From the NCBI RefSeq assembly GCF_033097525.1, contig NZ_CP109907.1, positions 5,766,001-5,830,000 on the forward strand: a stretch of 64,000 nucleotides of DNA, written 5' to 3'. Origin of the DNA: Sphingobacterium sp. UGAL515B_05. GTDB lineage: Bacteria; Bacteroidota; Bacteroidia; Sphingobacteriales; Sphingobacteriaceae. Both the position numbers and the translations under genes were made by a program. Below, one piece after another: positions 51,853-60,908 of this stretch (positions are counted from its first letter, which is position 1; the number at the start of each line of letters is the position of its first letter). A model generated the notes under the pieces. The model saw only the letters and a list, made by a program, of their open reading frames with translations. It was not told the DNA's origin and made no database searches.

Positions 51853-54335
51853 TGATGAAAAAGATATTAACTTTTATATTAATCCTTCTAAATATTATAG
51901 GAAACTGCCAGTCTTGGGTTACTAATGATACTTTACAGCAATGGATATCAAGATATCACACCATAAATAACCTTACCTATTCGCCCGATACAAACTTTGT
52001 GGCTATGCGAAAAATATATTCGACCAACAGCGATACCGCTGTAGTATTGGACGCCAATAGAACAAATAACCAGCTGGCAACCATACTTAAAATGCCAAAT
52101 AATATTTTCTTAAAAAACAGCAGTTTATTCTCCTACGGAAATGGAATAGCACAGCATAGCAATTTACATAAGAAAACAACGGTTAAATATGAAAATATGA
52201 GGTTTGCAGATATCCTTTTTGAACTAAATCAGTACTTTATAATTGATAACAGTGGAACATTGAAACTTTATGGTGCAGCGAATCAATTATTGCAATCAGT
52301 GGCAAATAGCGAAATGTATACAACAGATAAAAAAACTTCGTTGTTTCTGAATTTTAAAGAAGGTACAATGAACAAAGTGGCACGTATAGAAAGTGATAAA
52401 AGAGTAATTTTATTTGAAACCCAACAGGAAATTAAGCAAATGATCCTGCCTCCTTCCGGAAAAGATCTGATAATCTGCCTAAATGATCCAAAGACACAGA
52501 AATTGCAGCTGATATTTATTGATACGAAGTATGGAAAACAAATAAAATTATCAGGTATTGAGTCCCAAAAAGCTGACTTCGTTGAAGTGTCTCAAGTTAA
52601 AGACGGCAAAGCGTATTTTATTACCTTCGCAAGTAGACGAAAACCATCTAAGGAGAATTTTTTAGATATCTGGTACGGAAAAGACAATAATCTAGGCGCT
52701 AAACAGGCAGGATCAACAGACTACCTTTATTATCTATTGAACAAGGATACAAACAGGACACATAAGTTACCCGACACTTATCCAATCTACAGTAACATTG
52801 ACAGTGAAAGGTATGTTTTGGCTTTTAATCCATTGGAGGAATTTGAGAATCTAACATTGCATCCCTTTTTAAATCTGAAACTATATGATACATCAAGCGG
52901 AACCTTTACCGAAATTTTTCATCAGGTTACAAAGGACATCGTACATTCATCCGACGGACGTTTTATTATGTCTCTAAACCCCAAAGATCAAAAATGGAAC
53001 CTTTATGACGTTAAAACTGCCAGCAACTTTATTATTCATAAGCAAAGTTTACAGAATCCAACATTTTCCGAGGATTTTAAAACCATCCTTTTTGAAAGTT
53101 TCAATGACATCTGGATTTTTGATATAAAAAGCCAAACACTCTTCGCTGCTGGAATATCAAAAAAACAGGAGGCTAGAATTTTAAATGCTGAGCGAAAAAC
53201 CACGAATCCTGTGTTCGGGTTTAAAATGAATATGCTTAAAAATAGGAGTCCACTGTTGATAAGAACAGTAAATAAGATTTCAAATAGCAGTACTTACAGT
53301 ACGTTTTATAAGGGCAAAAAAAAGATTGTCTTTCCTTCAACAGAAAATCGCATCAAAGAAATTAAATACGACCACAATTTGAAGAATTTTGCAACAATCG
53401 AAGAAAATTTTAACATGGCACCCAAGATCTTCACTTCAAAAGCTGGATGCAAAAACAAAACTGAAATATTTACTACTGAGGATAAGACTGGACAAACTCT
53501 AAAACAAGAAATTGTACAATATAAAAATTCTCTTGGAACACCTTTGAAGGGAGTGCTTTATTATCCGTCAGGATATGATCGCAGTAAAAAATACCCAATG
53601 GTTGTCTATATATATCAGATTAAAAGCAGTCTATCCAATCTTTATTCCCTTCCAGCAAATGAACCGACTGGGGTCAACAGACGAACCCTTTTGGCACATG
53701 GTTATTTTGTGTATGAACCGGATATCGTCTTTGATGGCAGAGGACCTGGTCTTGCGGCACTGGACTGTATAAATAGCGCACTCGATGCCTTATCCACATA
53801 CACTGCCATCAATAAAAATAAAATTGGACTGACTGGCCATTCCCTGGGTGGATATGAAACCAATTTTATTGCCACGCACTCCGACCGATTCGCCGCTTTT
53901 ATTGCAGGTGCAGGATATAGTGATATAACTTCCCGCTATTTTTCCTATGATTATCATGAACAAAAGCCTAATCACACAAGATTTGAGACCGGACAGTATG
54001 AAATGAACAAACCTTTTTCAGAGGATAAACAACTTTATCTAAAAAACAGTCCAATAAATTACGTGGAAATGGTTAAAGCGCCCTTTCTGCTCTGGAACGG
54101 TGTTAAAGACGATATTGTTCCTTCGGAACAGGCTATGGAATTCTTTATGGGACTAAAGCGGAACAATCTTCCTACAATTGCCCTATTCTATCAACAGCGA
54201 GAACATGATCTGGGATGGAACACGAAAGAAAGTATGGACATGAACAGAAGAGCACTTGAATGGTGGGATTATTTTCTAAAAAATAAAACCGATATTCCTT
54301 GGATCGAAAAAGAAATTAAAAGGGATGCTACATAG
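51852..54335 (+). CDS. S9-family prolyl-oligopeptidase-like hydrolase
   Basis: The 827-aa protein has a signal-like start (TFILILLNIIGNCQS), a WD/beta-propeller-like N-terminal domain (to about 570) and an alpha/beta-hydrolase C-terminal domain with GLTGHSLGGYE (Ser664), WNGVKDDIVP (Asp753 or 754) and REHDLGW (His785), the S9 catalytic triad. It probably cuts peptides at the envelope; the coupled SusCD pair may then import peptides. This gives the best clue to substrate class. An ATG one codon later is an equivalent start. Confidence 0.9.
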   Translation: MMKKILTFILILLNIIGNCQSWVTNDTLQQWISRYHTINNLTYSPDTNFVAMRKIYSTNSDTAVVLDANRTNNQLATILKMPNNIFLKNSSLFSYGNGIAQHSNLHKKTTVKYENMRFADILFELNQYFIIDNSGTLKLYGAANQLLQSVANSEMYTTDKKTSLFLNFKEGTMNKVARIESDKRVILFETQQEIKQMILPPSGKDLIICLNDPKTQKLQLIFIDTKYGKQIKLSGIESQKADFVEVSQVKDGKAYFITFASRRKPSKENFLDIWYGKDNNLGAKQAGSTDYLYYLLNKDTNRTHKLPDTYPIYSNIDSERYVLAFNPLEEFENLTLHPFLNLKLYDTSSGTFTEIFHQVTKDIVHSSDGRFIMSLNPKDQKWNLYDVKTASNFIIHKQSLQNPTFSEDFKTILFESFNDIWIFDIKSQTLFAAGISKKQEARILNAERKTTNPVFGFKMNMLKNRSPLLIRTVNKISNSSTYSTFYKGKKKIVFPSTENRIKEIKYDHNLKNFATIEENFNMAPKIFTSKAGCKNKTEIFTTEDKTGQTLKQEIVQYKNSLGTPLKGVLYYPSGYDRSKKYPMVVYIYQIKSSLSNLYSLPANEPTGVNRRTLLAHGYFVYEPDIVFDGRGPGLAALDCINSALDALSTYTAINKNKIGLTGHSLGGYETNFIATHSDRFAAFIAGAGYSDITSRYFSYDYHEQKPNHTRFETGQYEMNKPFSEDKQLYLKNSPINYVEMVKAPFLLWNGVKDDIVPSEQAMEFFMGLKRNNLPTIALFYQQREHDLGWNTKESMDMNRRALEWWDYFLKNKTDIPWIEKEIKRDAT

Positions 54336-54341
54336 CATCCC
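54322..54341. terminator. Terminator between convergent genes
   Basis: GGGATGC/GCATCCC stem (54322-54341) spans the hydrolase stop codon and is followed by CTTTCACTTTT. It also sits just beyond the stop of the minus-strand peptide gene, so it may serve both directions. Confidence 0.65.
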
Positions 54342-54362
54342 TTTCACTTTTAACGCCAACGT

Positions 54363-54617
54363 CTAAGGTAAGATTTCGTGCAGAACCTTTCCACATTCTG
54401 TTGGACTGATAAATCTTTGCAATTCCACAGAATTATCAGCAGACCAGGTACAAACAGGATTGGTTTCCTCTTCACCACACATTTGTTCGGTCTCAATACA
54501 CAGCCCTTGGCTTTCATCAAAGCGATAAGCTGTTTCGTTAAATTTTGCCTTGTTTCCGGCAACTGCTGCTCCGGCACCCATTGCTACAATGAGTGCAGGC
54601 AATAATAATTTTTTCAT
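54363..54617 (-). CDS. Small exported four-cysteine peptide
   Basis: The 84-aa product has a signal peptide (LLLPALIVAMGAGAAVAG) and a mature part with four cysteines (GLCIETEQMCG, NPVCTW, SPTECGK). It resembles DUF6520/NVEAL-type small exported proteins of Bacteroidota, by pattern only. It lies 31 bp after the MauE-like gene in the same direction. Same partnership as at 14816-15625, but with two more cysteines. Confidence 0.75.
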   Translation of the reverse strand: MKKLLLPALIVAMGAGAAVAGNKAKFNETAYRFDESQGLCIETEQMCGEEETNPVCTWSADNSVELQRFISPTECGKVLHEILP

Positions 54618-54648
54618 CTTAATTTGTTTATAATTTCTCTGCCTACTC

Positions 54649-56175
54649 TTAGTGGAGGTTTTCGGCTTCCCCTCTTACGTAATTTTTTTTGATAATATCG
54701 CGAATGCGGTACCTTACCACTTCGTCTCCACGTAGAACATACATATATTTCTCAGTTATCAAGAAATCGTGCATTTTCATCTCCTTTTTATTATATATGT
54801 AAAAGCTTCCAATATATTCCTGTCGGTCGGTTCTATACATATCTATCACCTTCGCGGCTTTCCATGCTTCCCTAGATTCAAGCTTACCCATGAGATCAGA
54901 TTGGTTAAACAGTACTCCACCGAATGCAACACTCTGACGGTTTACCTTCAATGGGGGCGCATTCATTTTGTGTCTACCGTCAGCAAGTTTTGTTATTTTG
55001 ATCTGGGCAATACGTGTTGTATCAATAGTATTGAACGTATTCTTTAACCTAAACCGATCATCCATAATTAGGTATTCATTTCTATAGAGGTAGGTGTAAA
55101 TCAAGTTGTTCTGAGACTTGTCATAAGTTATGTTTCCATCTACATCGAATACACCATCTATCTGCTTTTTTAAAAGCTCTGGAAATAACTTTATCTTAGG
55201 ATCTGAATTTAGATCAAGGAGTGCCAGTGTAAATTGTTTCGTCGCGCTGCTCTGTGTTCTCAGCGCAAACCGTGCTGAATCCAGAACAATAAGCTGATTA
55301 AAATAGGCATCTTGAAAACTTAAAGTTTTAGCGTTTGGATTTCCTAATCTACCACTGTAAATTATTGGTATAGTACCGTCATAAAAATAGTAAAATCCAT
55401 TATTGACCTGCAACCGCACATTAGAAAATTTATGGTTCATATTGTCTGGCTGGATCTTCATTAACTGAATGCTATTGAGTGCTGTGTCTGCGGTCGTCAA
55501 AATCTGCGGAAAGATCCTATTTCCAAAATAGATATGTTCATCATCATAACCAGCAAAATAATAGTCCGGTCTGTCCAGGTCAAGAATCTTTTTTTCCTCA
55601 ATAACTGGATGAACCAAGAAGCGTCTTGTGAAATTATTTTCCTTTTTCACAATGTGCTCTGACCCTAGAAACAACACAATCACAATTCCGCAGCTCAGCA
55701 CAGTTGTAATACTCGTAAAAGCTAAAGTTGTGCGCATTTTAAAACCGCTGTTCCTACTGAGCGCCACGATTGCACCAAGAGATAACAAAACAAAGCAAAA
55801 ATTGAATATAAGATGTTCTTTCCATCCCAATTTTTCCAGTATACCTCCACAACTACAGGGTATGAAATCACTATAATTCAATATGAGGTATATGTAAATA
55901 GTGAAAGCGACCATTAATGCCAGTGATCCATATAACGCTAGAAGCCTGCTTATGGGTAAACATAACGCAATTGCTACCAGAAATTCGATTATTAGGATCA
56001 GGTACGATATAATTCCCGCGTACGCACTTAATAACGGAGACTGAGCAAGTTGTACCTGGAAGTTTGCAAAGTCCAACAACTTACTGGCTGCAGCATATAT
56101 GAAAAGCAATGCAAGAAGAATGCTTACCGTCTGTACAAAATACTTTTTTATAAAGCTTATCATAATCACTGGCAT
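54649..56175 (-). CDS. MauE-like redox membrane protein with large C-terminal extension
   Basis: The 508-aa protein has a MauE-type membrane part (helices about 12-30, 45-68, 76-95, 117-137 and one at 150-170) with DFIPCSCGG, the CxC motif between helices 3 and 4. After a charged step (residue about 180) follows an extracytoplasmic domain of about 310 residues, rich in strands and resembling the 6-bladed propeller-like DUF of sensor proteins. The fusion of electron-transfer membrane core and sensor-like domain suggests oxidation of the peptide made next. Start could also be M5 (56163). Confidence 0.75.
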   Translation of the reverse strand: MPVIMISFIKKYFVQTVSILLALLFIYAAASKLLDFANFQVQLAQSPLLSAYAGIISYLILIIEFLVAIALCLPISRLLALYGSLALMVAFTIYIYLILNYSDFIPCSCGGILEKLGWKEHLIFNFCFVLLSLGAIVALSRNSGFKMRTTLAFTSITTVLSCGIVIVLFLGSEHIVKKENNFTRRFLVHPVIEEKKILDLDRPDYYFAGYDDEHIYFGNRIFPQILTTADTALNSIQLMKIQPDNMNHKFSNVRLQVNNGFYYFYDGTIPIIYSGRLGNPNAKTLSFQDAYFNQLIVLDSARFALRTQSSATKQFTLALLDLNSDPKIKLFPELLKKQIDGVFDVDGNITYDKSQNNLIYTYLYRNEYLIMDDRFRLKNTFNTIDTTRIAQIKITKLADGRHKMNAPPLKVNRQSVAFGGVLFNQSDLMGKLESREAWKAAKVIDMYRTDRQEYIGSFYIYNKKEMKMHDFLITEKYMYVLRGDEVVRYRIRDIIKKNYVRGEAENLH

Positions 56176-56233
56176 TGATTATGACAAATTTCGGTCTTGT
56201 GCTAAAAATAAATATTGACAATATTAACAATTA

Positions 56234-56274
56234 TATACCAATATGCAATAAAATTATACCAATATGCAACAAAA
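56234..56274. repeat. Two direct repeats with 21-bp period upstream of MauE-like gene
   Basis: TATACCAATATGCAAYAAAA occurs at 56234-56253 and 56255-56274, exactly 21 bp apart, which is two helical turns. It lies 60-100 bp upstream of the MauE-like start, in the spacer behind the AraC-type regulator. The spacing fits an AraC-family dimer site. Confidence 0.6.
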
Positions 56275-56299
56275 GTATGTACAATAATAACTGAAGGAA

Positions 56300-57058
56300 T
56301 TATAAATTAGCTAATCGAGGAATTGTTGTCAGACCGACGCCATGACGCGTAAAAGCTTTATACATATTCTGATAATCCAGAAATCTGTTTTTAAATGCCA
56401 CTTCCTTTAAACTCATCGATGTAAATATTATGTCGCCTACAGCGTCCAGCATCTTTCCCTTTAACCAAAAACTGTAGAAAGAATCACCAAAACAAATTTT
56501 ACAGTCACGTTGAAAATGACTATAATTATATCCTTGGTTTTCAATAAATTCCTTTAAAGTCTGGCTATTATTGGAATTATAGGATTTCACTATCTCCTTA
56601 ACATAAATAACATTTTGAGGGGTGTTTTTAATTTCCTCTTTAGGTAAATTGAGATCAACTATATGCAAAAAACCCCTCTTTACACTCTCTGCCCGGCATA
56701 AACCTACTACCAAATGCATATTACTTTTATCCGTATAACGCACTTGAACCGGAAATACATCATTTAATGCAGGCCTAGTCTGGTTGAGGTTACATACCAC
56801 CTCCTTAATCGACCGATCATAACCATTATCTTCCGCAAAGCTATAATAACCGAAATTATCTTTAATAAACGCATTTTCCGGTATGAATTCAAGGTTTTTT
56901 AAAAAAGAAAAATAAAAATCAGTAACGACTTTAAAATGCTTAGATATTTCATGCAGATCAGAAAAAAGGACTGCGGACTTCACAAAATTTAGTTTGCAAA
57001 AACCAGATAGATTTTGCTCAGCTAAAGCATCCAATAATGAGACGATGTAGAAATTCAT
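56300..57058 (-). CDS. AraC-family transcriptional regulator
   Basis: The 252-aa protein has an N-terminal sensing domain of no recognised type and a C-terminal AraC/XylS helix-turn-helix pair: TLKEFIENQGYNYSHFQRDC then MSLKEVAFKNRFLDYQNMYK. It is cytoplasmic. It lies upstream of the MauE-like gene in the same direction, with a pair of 21-bp-spaced repeats between them, so it likely controls the MauE/peptide operon. Confidence 0.8.
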   Translation of the reverse strand: MNFYIVSLLDALAEQNLSGFCKLNFVKSAVLFSDLHEISKHFKVVTDFYFSFLKNLEFIPENAFIKDNFGYYSFAEDNGYDRSIKEVVCNLNQTRPALNDVFPVQVRYTDKSNMHLVVGLCRAESVKRGFLHIVDLNLPKEEIKNTPQNVIYVKEIVKSYNSNNSQTLKEFIENQGYNYSHFQRDCKICFGDSFYSFWLKGKMLDAVGDIIFTSMSLKEVAFKNRFLDYQNMYKAFTRHGVGLTTIPRLANL

Positions 57059-57245
57059 TGTATCTCCTTTTGTTATCTTAAAAGACCGATGTCAGCGTCA
57101 GCAATAAAATAAGTTTCCGTATAGTGTAATTTATGGTCTATCGTATGGTCAATTTAATCTTTTTACCCTAATAATGAAATAATAATGTGCAAATCACATT
57201 TAATGCGCCCGAACTTAATCGCCAAACTATTAATTGTAACAAGAA

Positions 57246-57267
57246 AGGACAGCCTAATGGCTGTCCT
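57246..57267 (-). terminator. Terminator beyond the tra operon
   Basis: Perfect 9-bp stem AGGACAGCC/GGCTGTCCT with TAAT loop. On the minus strand it is followed by TTTCTTG. It lies 72 bp beyond the traQ stop and probably ends the transfer operon. Confidence 0.65.
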
Positions 57268-57338
57268 AACAAGCATGCTTCCACTCTGGTAGTGTATGGT
57301 TTCTGCTTTACAAATATCACAAAATTTATGAAAACAAA

Positions 57339-57830
57339 TTATCTAACTGGCCCAATAATGATCGGACCTAGCTTTTTGTTATTAAATTGAAAAGAAATTT
57401 GCTTTTCATTACCAAAACTATCAACTATCCAAACGTCAAATTGTTGTGAAACTAAAGATTCTGATGTATAATACAGACGAAATTCTTTTTCCGCCAATGG
57501 ATACAAATCATTTGGCAAATAAGGTTTATATCCTGCATAATTTAAACTACCTTGCCCATCATTTTGAAAATATCTTAGCCTGTATGTATTACCTGTATAG
57601 TTTCCAGAAGAAATTATGGAAAAGCGTATTTCCACACTTTCACCAATCCCGATCTCCTTTGGAACAGGCATCACCTTCACTTCAAAAGGAAAAACCTCCT
57701 GCACATCCAAAACCTCTTTCTCACAGCCGGAAAGTAATGAAATTCCCAGAAAGGCAATAAAGCCTAGAAAAACCGATCCTATCGACATTTTAATAGTATT
57801 TAATATATTGTTCATATTATTGATTTTCAA
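57339..57830 (-). CDS. traQ: Conjugative transfer protein TraQ (DUF3872)
   Basis: The 163-aa protein has a lipoprotein signal (FIAFLGISLLSGC) and the DUF3872 pattern (FPFEVKVMPVPKEIGIGESV; YRLRYFQNDGQGSL; LPNDLYPLAEKEFRLYYTSE). TraQ is the last gene of CTnDOT-type tra operons. It overlaps traO by four bases (ATGA). It acts in the periplasm or outer membrane side of the mating channel; its exact role is not known. Confidence 0.88.
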   Translation of the reverse strand: MKINNMNNILNTIKMSIGSVFLGFIAFLGISLLSGCEKEVLDVQEVFPFEVKVMPVPKEIGIGESVEIRFSIISSGNYTGNTYRLRYFQNDGQGSLNYAGYKPYLPNDLYPLAEKEFRLYYTSESLVSQQFDVWIVDSFGNEKQISFQFNNKKLGPIIIGPVR

Positions 57831-58384
57831 AAATTAAAACGTAAACCGACACCTGTTGATGGTCTAAATCTCTCCAGATCGGTCCCCCATAATATCCTGA
57901 TCCGACTTTGCAGCATAAAAACGACCCGGTCTGAAATATAGGTCTCCAACGATAATCGGCCTCCAGTACCAAAAACAAATCCACTTTGGTTTTTCAGCAC
58001 CCCACCATCCATGAGCAGACTATCTCCTTTATTGACCGATTCAAAGCCTGCAACTCCCGTAACACCTCCGTTCAGAGTGATAAATTTCCTTGAATCTGAA
58101 AGAAGCTTTATACTATAACCTACCTCTCCAAGAAAGTCTTCCAAAGGGATATTCCAAGTTTTATAGTCTGCTGTCTTCTTTTGATATTCAAGTCCCCAGA
58201 TCCAGTAGTTGCCGTGTTTTGCAAAACTGTTCAATGTCAAATTGATATAGAAATCTTTGCCTATTCTATCTGCATTTAAAAGTCCTGTATTAATTTCCAA
58301 AGAATTCTGTTTATACACCATGCGTTGCGCATACAATGGGATGCTCACAATGGCTAGTACCAAAAAGATGATATACTTTTTCAT
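57827..58384 (-). CDS. traO: Conjugative transfer protein TraO
   Basis: The 185-aa protein has a signal peptide (IIFLVLAIVSIPLYAQ) and a strand-rich mature domain with LEINTGLLNADRIGKDFYIN, FLGEVGYSIKLL and the end FRPSTGVGLRFNF, as expected for TraO of CTnDOT-like elements (beta-barrel-like). It follows traN directly. TraP (primase) which sits between O and Q in CTnDOT is missing here. Confidence 0.9.
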   Translation of the reverse strand: MKKYIIFLVLAIVSIPLYAQRMVYKQNSLEINTGLLNADRIGKDFYINLTLNSFAKHGNYWIWGLEYQKKTADYKTWNIPLEDFLGEVGYSIKLLSDSRKFITLNGGVTGVAGFESVNKGDSLLMDGGVLKNQSGFVFGTGGRLSLETYISDRVVFMLQSRIRILWGTDLERFRPSTGVGLRFNF

Positions 58385-58395
58385 GATTACTTACT

Positions 58396-59280
58396 TTATT
58401 GGTTAACCTTAATCTTCATTTCAGATATGGGCTTCGCGGCAACCAGATCCGAATTCTCTATTTCAAGAACCTGATTCCTTGCTCCATTCCTTTCAAAAAT
58501 TTCAATCCTTAGCACCTGTTCATCAGTAATTGTAAATTGGTCAAGAAGTATCACATTGCCAGCTGTTGAATTATCTGCGATCTCTTCAAGACCGGGATAT
58601 TGCCGTAATGGCACGAGCTGCTTTTCCTGCGAAACCGTCCGCTTTGCCACCTGTTTATCTACGATCTTATAAGTACAAAAATCCACGATAAAGGGTACGT
58701 TTGACTTGTTCTTCATTTCAAGATGAAAATAGAACTTTCCGTTATGCACATAGATTCCTTTGAGAAGCGACTGAATACCATAGGATCTGGCCGCAATGTG
58801 ACGCACATATCTTTTACTCTGCTGATATATAGTTTTCAGCGCAACTTCTGTTAAAGATGGTGGATTAAAACCGAGCTCTTCAAACTGAACGTTTCTTCCT
58901 TCCTCACGCTCACTATCATTTTTCATTTTCTTTAAATCATAGCTTAAGATGTAAGGATCAGCATTATAAATAACATTAAAGCTATAAAATTGACCATCCT
59001 CAGTAATTACAGAAAAGTTCGTTTCCTCTGCAAAATCCTTAACAGCTGCCTTAACACGCAATACATTTTGAGCATTCTCAGCTTTCTCTGCAATCAGATA
59101 ACTCGATCCCAGATCAGTATATCTGATAGCTACAGGAAAAATAAGATGAGTAGTCTTGTTATATGTCACTTCAAGATGATAGGGTTCTACCCTTCCTGCT
59201 GCAAGCGACTGCTGACCAAAGGTCTTAAAGAACAGACCTATGAAAAGCAGGATAATCAATATATTTTTTATTGAAATCAT
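58396..59280 (-). CDS. traN: Conjugative transfer protein TraN (DUF4138)
   Basis: The 294-aa protein has a signal peptide (IILLFIGLFFKTFGQ) and DUF4138 features: YNKTTHLIFPVAIRYTDLGS, VLRVKAAVKDFAEETNFSVI and GKFYFHLEMKNKSNVPFIVD. TraN is the VirB9-like component of the channel in the periplasm/outer membrane. It lies between traM and traO. Confidence 0.93.
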   Translation of the reverse strand: MISIKNILIILLFIGLFFKTFGQQSLAAGRVEPYHLEVTYNKTTHLIFPVAIRYTDLGSSYLIAEKAENAQNVLRVKAAVKDFAEETNFSVITEDGQFYSFNVIYNADPYILSYDLKKMKNDSEREEGRNVQFEELGFNPPSLTEVALKTIYQQSKRYVRHIAARSYGIQSLLKGIYVHNGKFYFHLEMKNKSNVPFIVDFCTYKIVDKQVAKRTVSQEKQLVPLRQYPGLEEIADNSTAGNVILLDQFTITDEQVLRIEIFERNGARNQVLEIENSDLVAAKPISEMKIKVNQ

Positions 59281-59303
59281 AGTTGATCATTATTGTTATT
59301 AAG

Positions 59304-60638
59304 TTATTTTTTAGTCACCAGTAATACTGGATGACCTGATCTGACTGTCACCTTGACAGCTCTCAGTTTCTTAGAAAAGTATCCTGAAACTCCCTGTATC
59401 AATCCCCTGCTCAGATCACTGGCAACCTGTTGCCCAGCAGATCGTGACATCGAAATATTCATTCCGGAACTTTGGCTCATATTCGCTGCTATTTCTCCTG
59501 CAGCATTGATTTCATCCGATCTCGGCACAAGTAAACCGAGCTGACCGTCAGTGCTATACACAAGAATCTCAACTGGAATTATATTTCCAGATACTTCTAC
59601 GGCACTGATCTTTAATTGCAGTCGATTTCCCTGGAATTTTGCCTCTGCGACAAGCTCTGTACCTTTCGGCACATTATATCCAGCGATAATGGCTTCTTCA
59701 GATAATCTCAGCTTTAATGATCCGTCTCCTGACAATGTTTTTGTTTCCATAATCATTGCGCGGATACTGTTTCTTGCATTATCACTTTGAGTAGATTGAC
59801 CAGGGGTAATAAAGTTCATGTTACGGTCAGCTATGCCGTTTAAGATCTCTGCTTGATCTTCTTCCCTGTATAAGCTGGATACGATGCTCTTTTTCACCCC
59901 TTTCATACTTTCGGTTTTCCCTTTTTTATTAGGTACAGCAGCTGTTTTAACCACTAATGAATCCAGAGACGGGCCGGCACTGACCGCAGGGACGCCATGC
60001 ACGGCACTCCCAGATGGTAAATACCGCGAAGCCATTTCATATGACTTCTCCATTAGTGCTAACTGATCATTTAATGATGGTGTCTGCGGCACGTCCTTTT
60101 CCGAAAGGCGGTCTTTGAGTTCGTCAACCTGTTTACGAAGTGCCAGTTTTTCTTGGTCATCGTCCCGATAAAAAGAACCCAGAGTTTGCTGTGCATTGTG
60201 ATAGCTGCTCAAAGAACTATTCTCTGTACCCTTCATCGCATATCCTCCTGAGTTGCCGCCATTAACTTTTGCCATCGGAACCTCACCGCTAACTGAGGTA
60301 TCGGAACTATTCCAATAATCTGACAATGACATCAGCGAATTGCGCTTTGCGGCTTCCCTTTCATCAACCATTTCCTTCTCATACGCTTTTTGTTTGTCTG
60401 CCTGCAACCCCTTATCCGTTGCTTCGGGAACTGCATTTTTCAAACCCTTATCTTTATTTTCCTCACCACCATTTTTAGGTTTAAATATTAGATATAGACA
60501 GGCTATAAAAACTATTGCCATAAGCCCAAAAATGACCGGTTTCTTAAACTTGTCCTTTTTTGAGGAACTGCTACCCGTATTTTCTGCAGAATCATCATCT
60601 ACAATAAGGCTTATCCGTTTATTCTCTTTCTCTTCCAT
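59304..60638 (-). CDS. traM: Conjugative transfer protein TraM
   Basis: The 444-aa protein is started at ATG 60638 (MEEKENKRISLIVDDDSAEN); an ATG at 60686 lies inside traL. It has one membrane helix (VIFGLMAIVFIACLYLIF, about 36-53), a long low-complexity and coiled stretch, and a C-terminal VirB10-like domain (LRLSEEAIIAGYNVPKGTEL; SGNIIPVEILVYSTDGQLGL). It spans the periplasm to connect membranes in the mating channel. The start overlaps the end of traL by 20 bp. Confidence 0.92.
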   Translation of the reverse strand: MEEKENKRISLIVDDDSAENTGSSSSKKDKFKKPVIFGLMAIVFIACLYLIFKPKNGGEENKDKGLKNAVPEATDKGLQADKQKAYEKEMVDEREAAKRNSLMSLSDYWNSSDTSVSGEVPMAKVNGGNSGGYAMKGTENSSLSSYHNAQQTLGSFYRDDDQEKLALRKQVDELKDRLSEKDVPQTPSLNDQLALMEKSYEMASRYLPSGSAVHGVPAVSAGPSLDSLVVKTAAVPNKKGKTESMKGVKKSIVSSLYREEDQAEILNGIADRNMNFITPGQSTQSDNARNSIRAMIMETKTLSGDGSLKLRLSEEAIIAGYNVPKGTELVAEAKFQGNRLQLKISAVEVSGNIIPVEILVYSTDGQLGLLVPRSDEINAAGEIAANMSQSSGMNISMSRSAGQQVASDLSRGLIQGVSGYFSKKLRAVKVTVRSGHPVLLVTKK

Positions 60639-60900
60639 TTTCGATATCTTTAGGATTTGTAACCAATTCTTTCTGGGAGGATTCATTATGAATCACAGCC
60701 GGAACCTCTATGTGACTAATGTCAATTTTATCGCCTTTGCCAAGATCATAAAAGACCTTGACAAGTACTCCTACGCCCATAAGCAGATAAAATGCGAATA
60801 GATAAAGTACATATCTGATCTGCTTTTTGACGGGTAAATTCCGCCATCTTAAATCAAGCTTCTCAAGCTCATTATCAATTGTTGTTCTAATGTTTTTCAT
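60619..60900 (-). CDS. traL: Conjugative transfer protein TraL
   Basis: The 93-aa protein has a basic N-terminus and one membrane helix (YVLYLFAFYLLMGVGVLVKV, about 30-50), the size and layout of TraL (DUF3989) in CTnDOT-type operons. It lies directly before traM, overlapping it. Function in the channel is unknown. Confidence 0.8.
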   Translation of the reverse strand: MKNIRTTIDNELEKLDLRWRNLPVKKQIRYVLYLFAFYLLMGVGVLVKVFYDLGKGDKIDISHIEVPAVIHNESSQKELVTNPKDIENGRERE

Positions 60901-60908
60901 AATTTTTC

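Noticed and set aside
54350..54577. 75-codon minus-strand frame overlapping the four-cysteine peptide gene
   Set aside because: The frame at 54363-54617 has a clean signal peptide and cysteine pattern; the other is its shadow.
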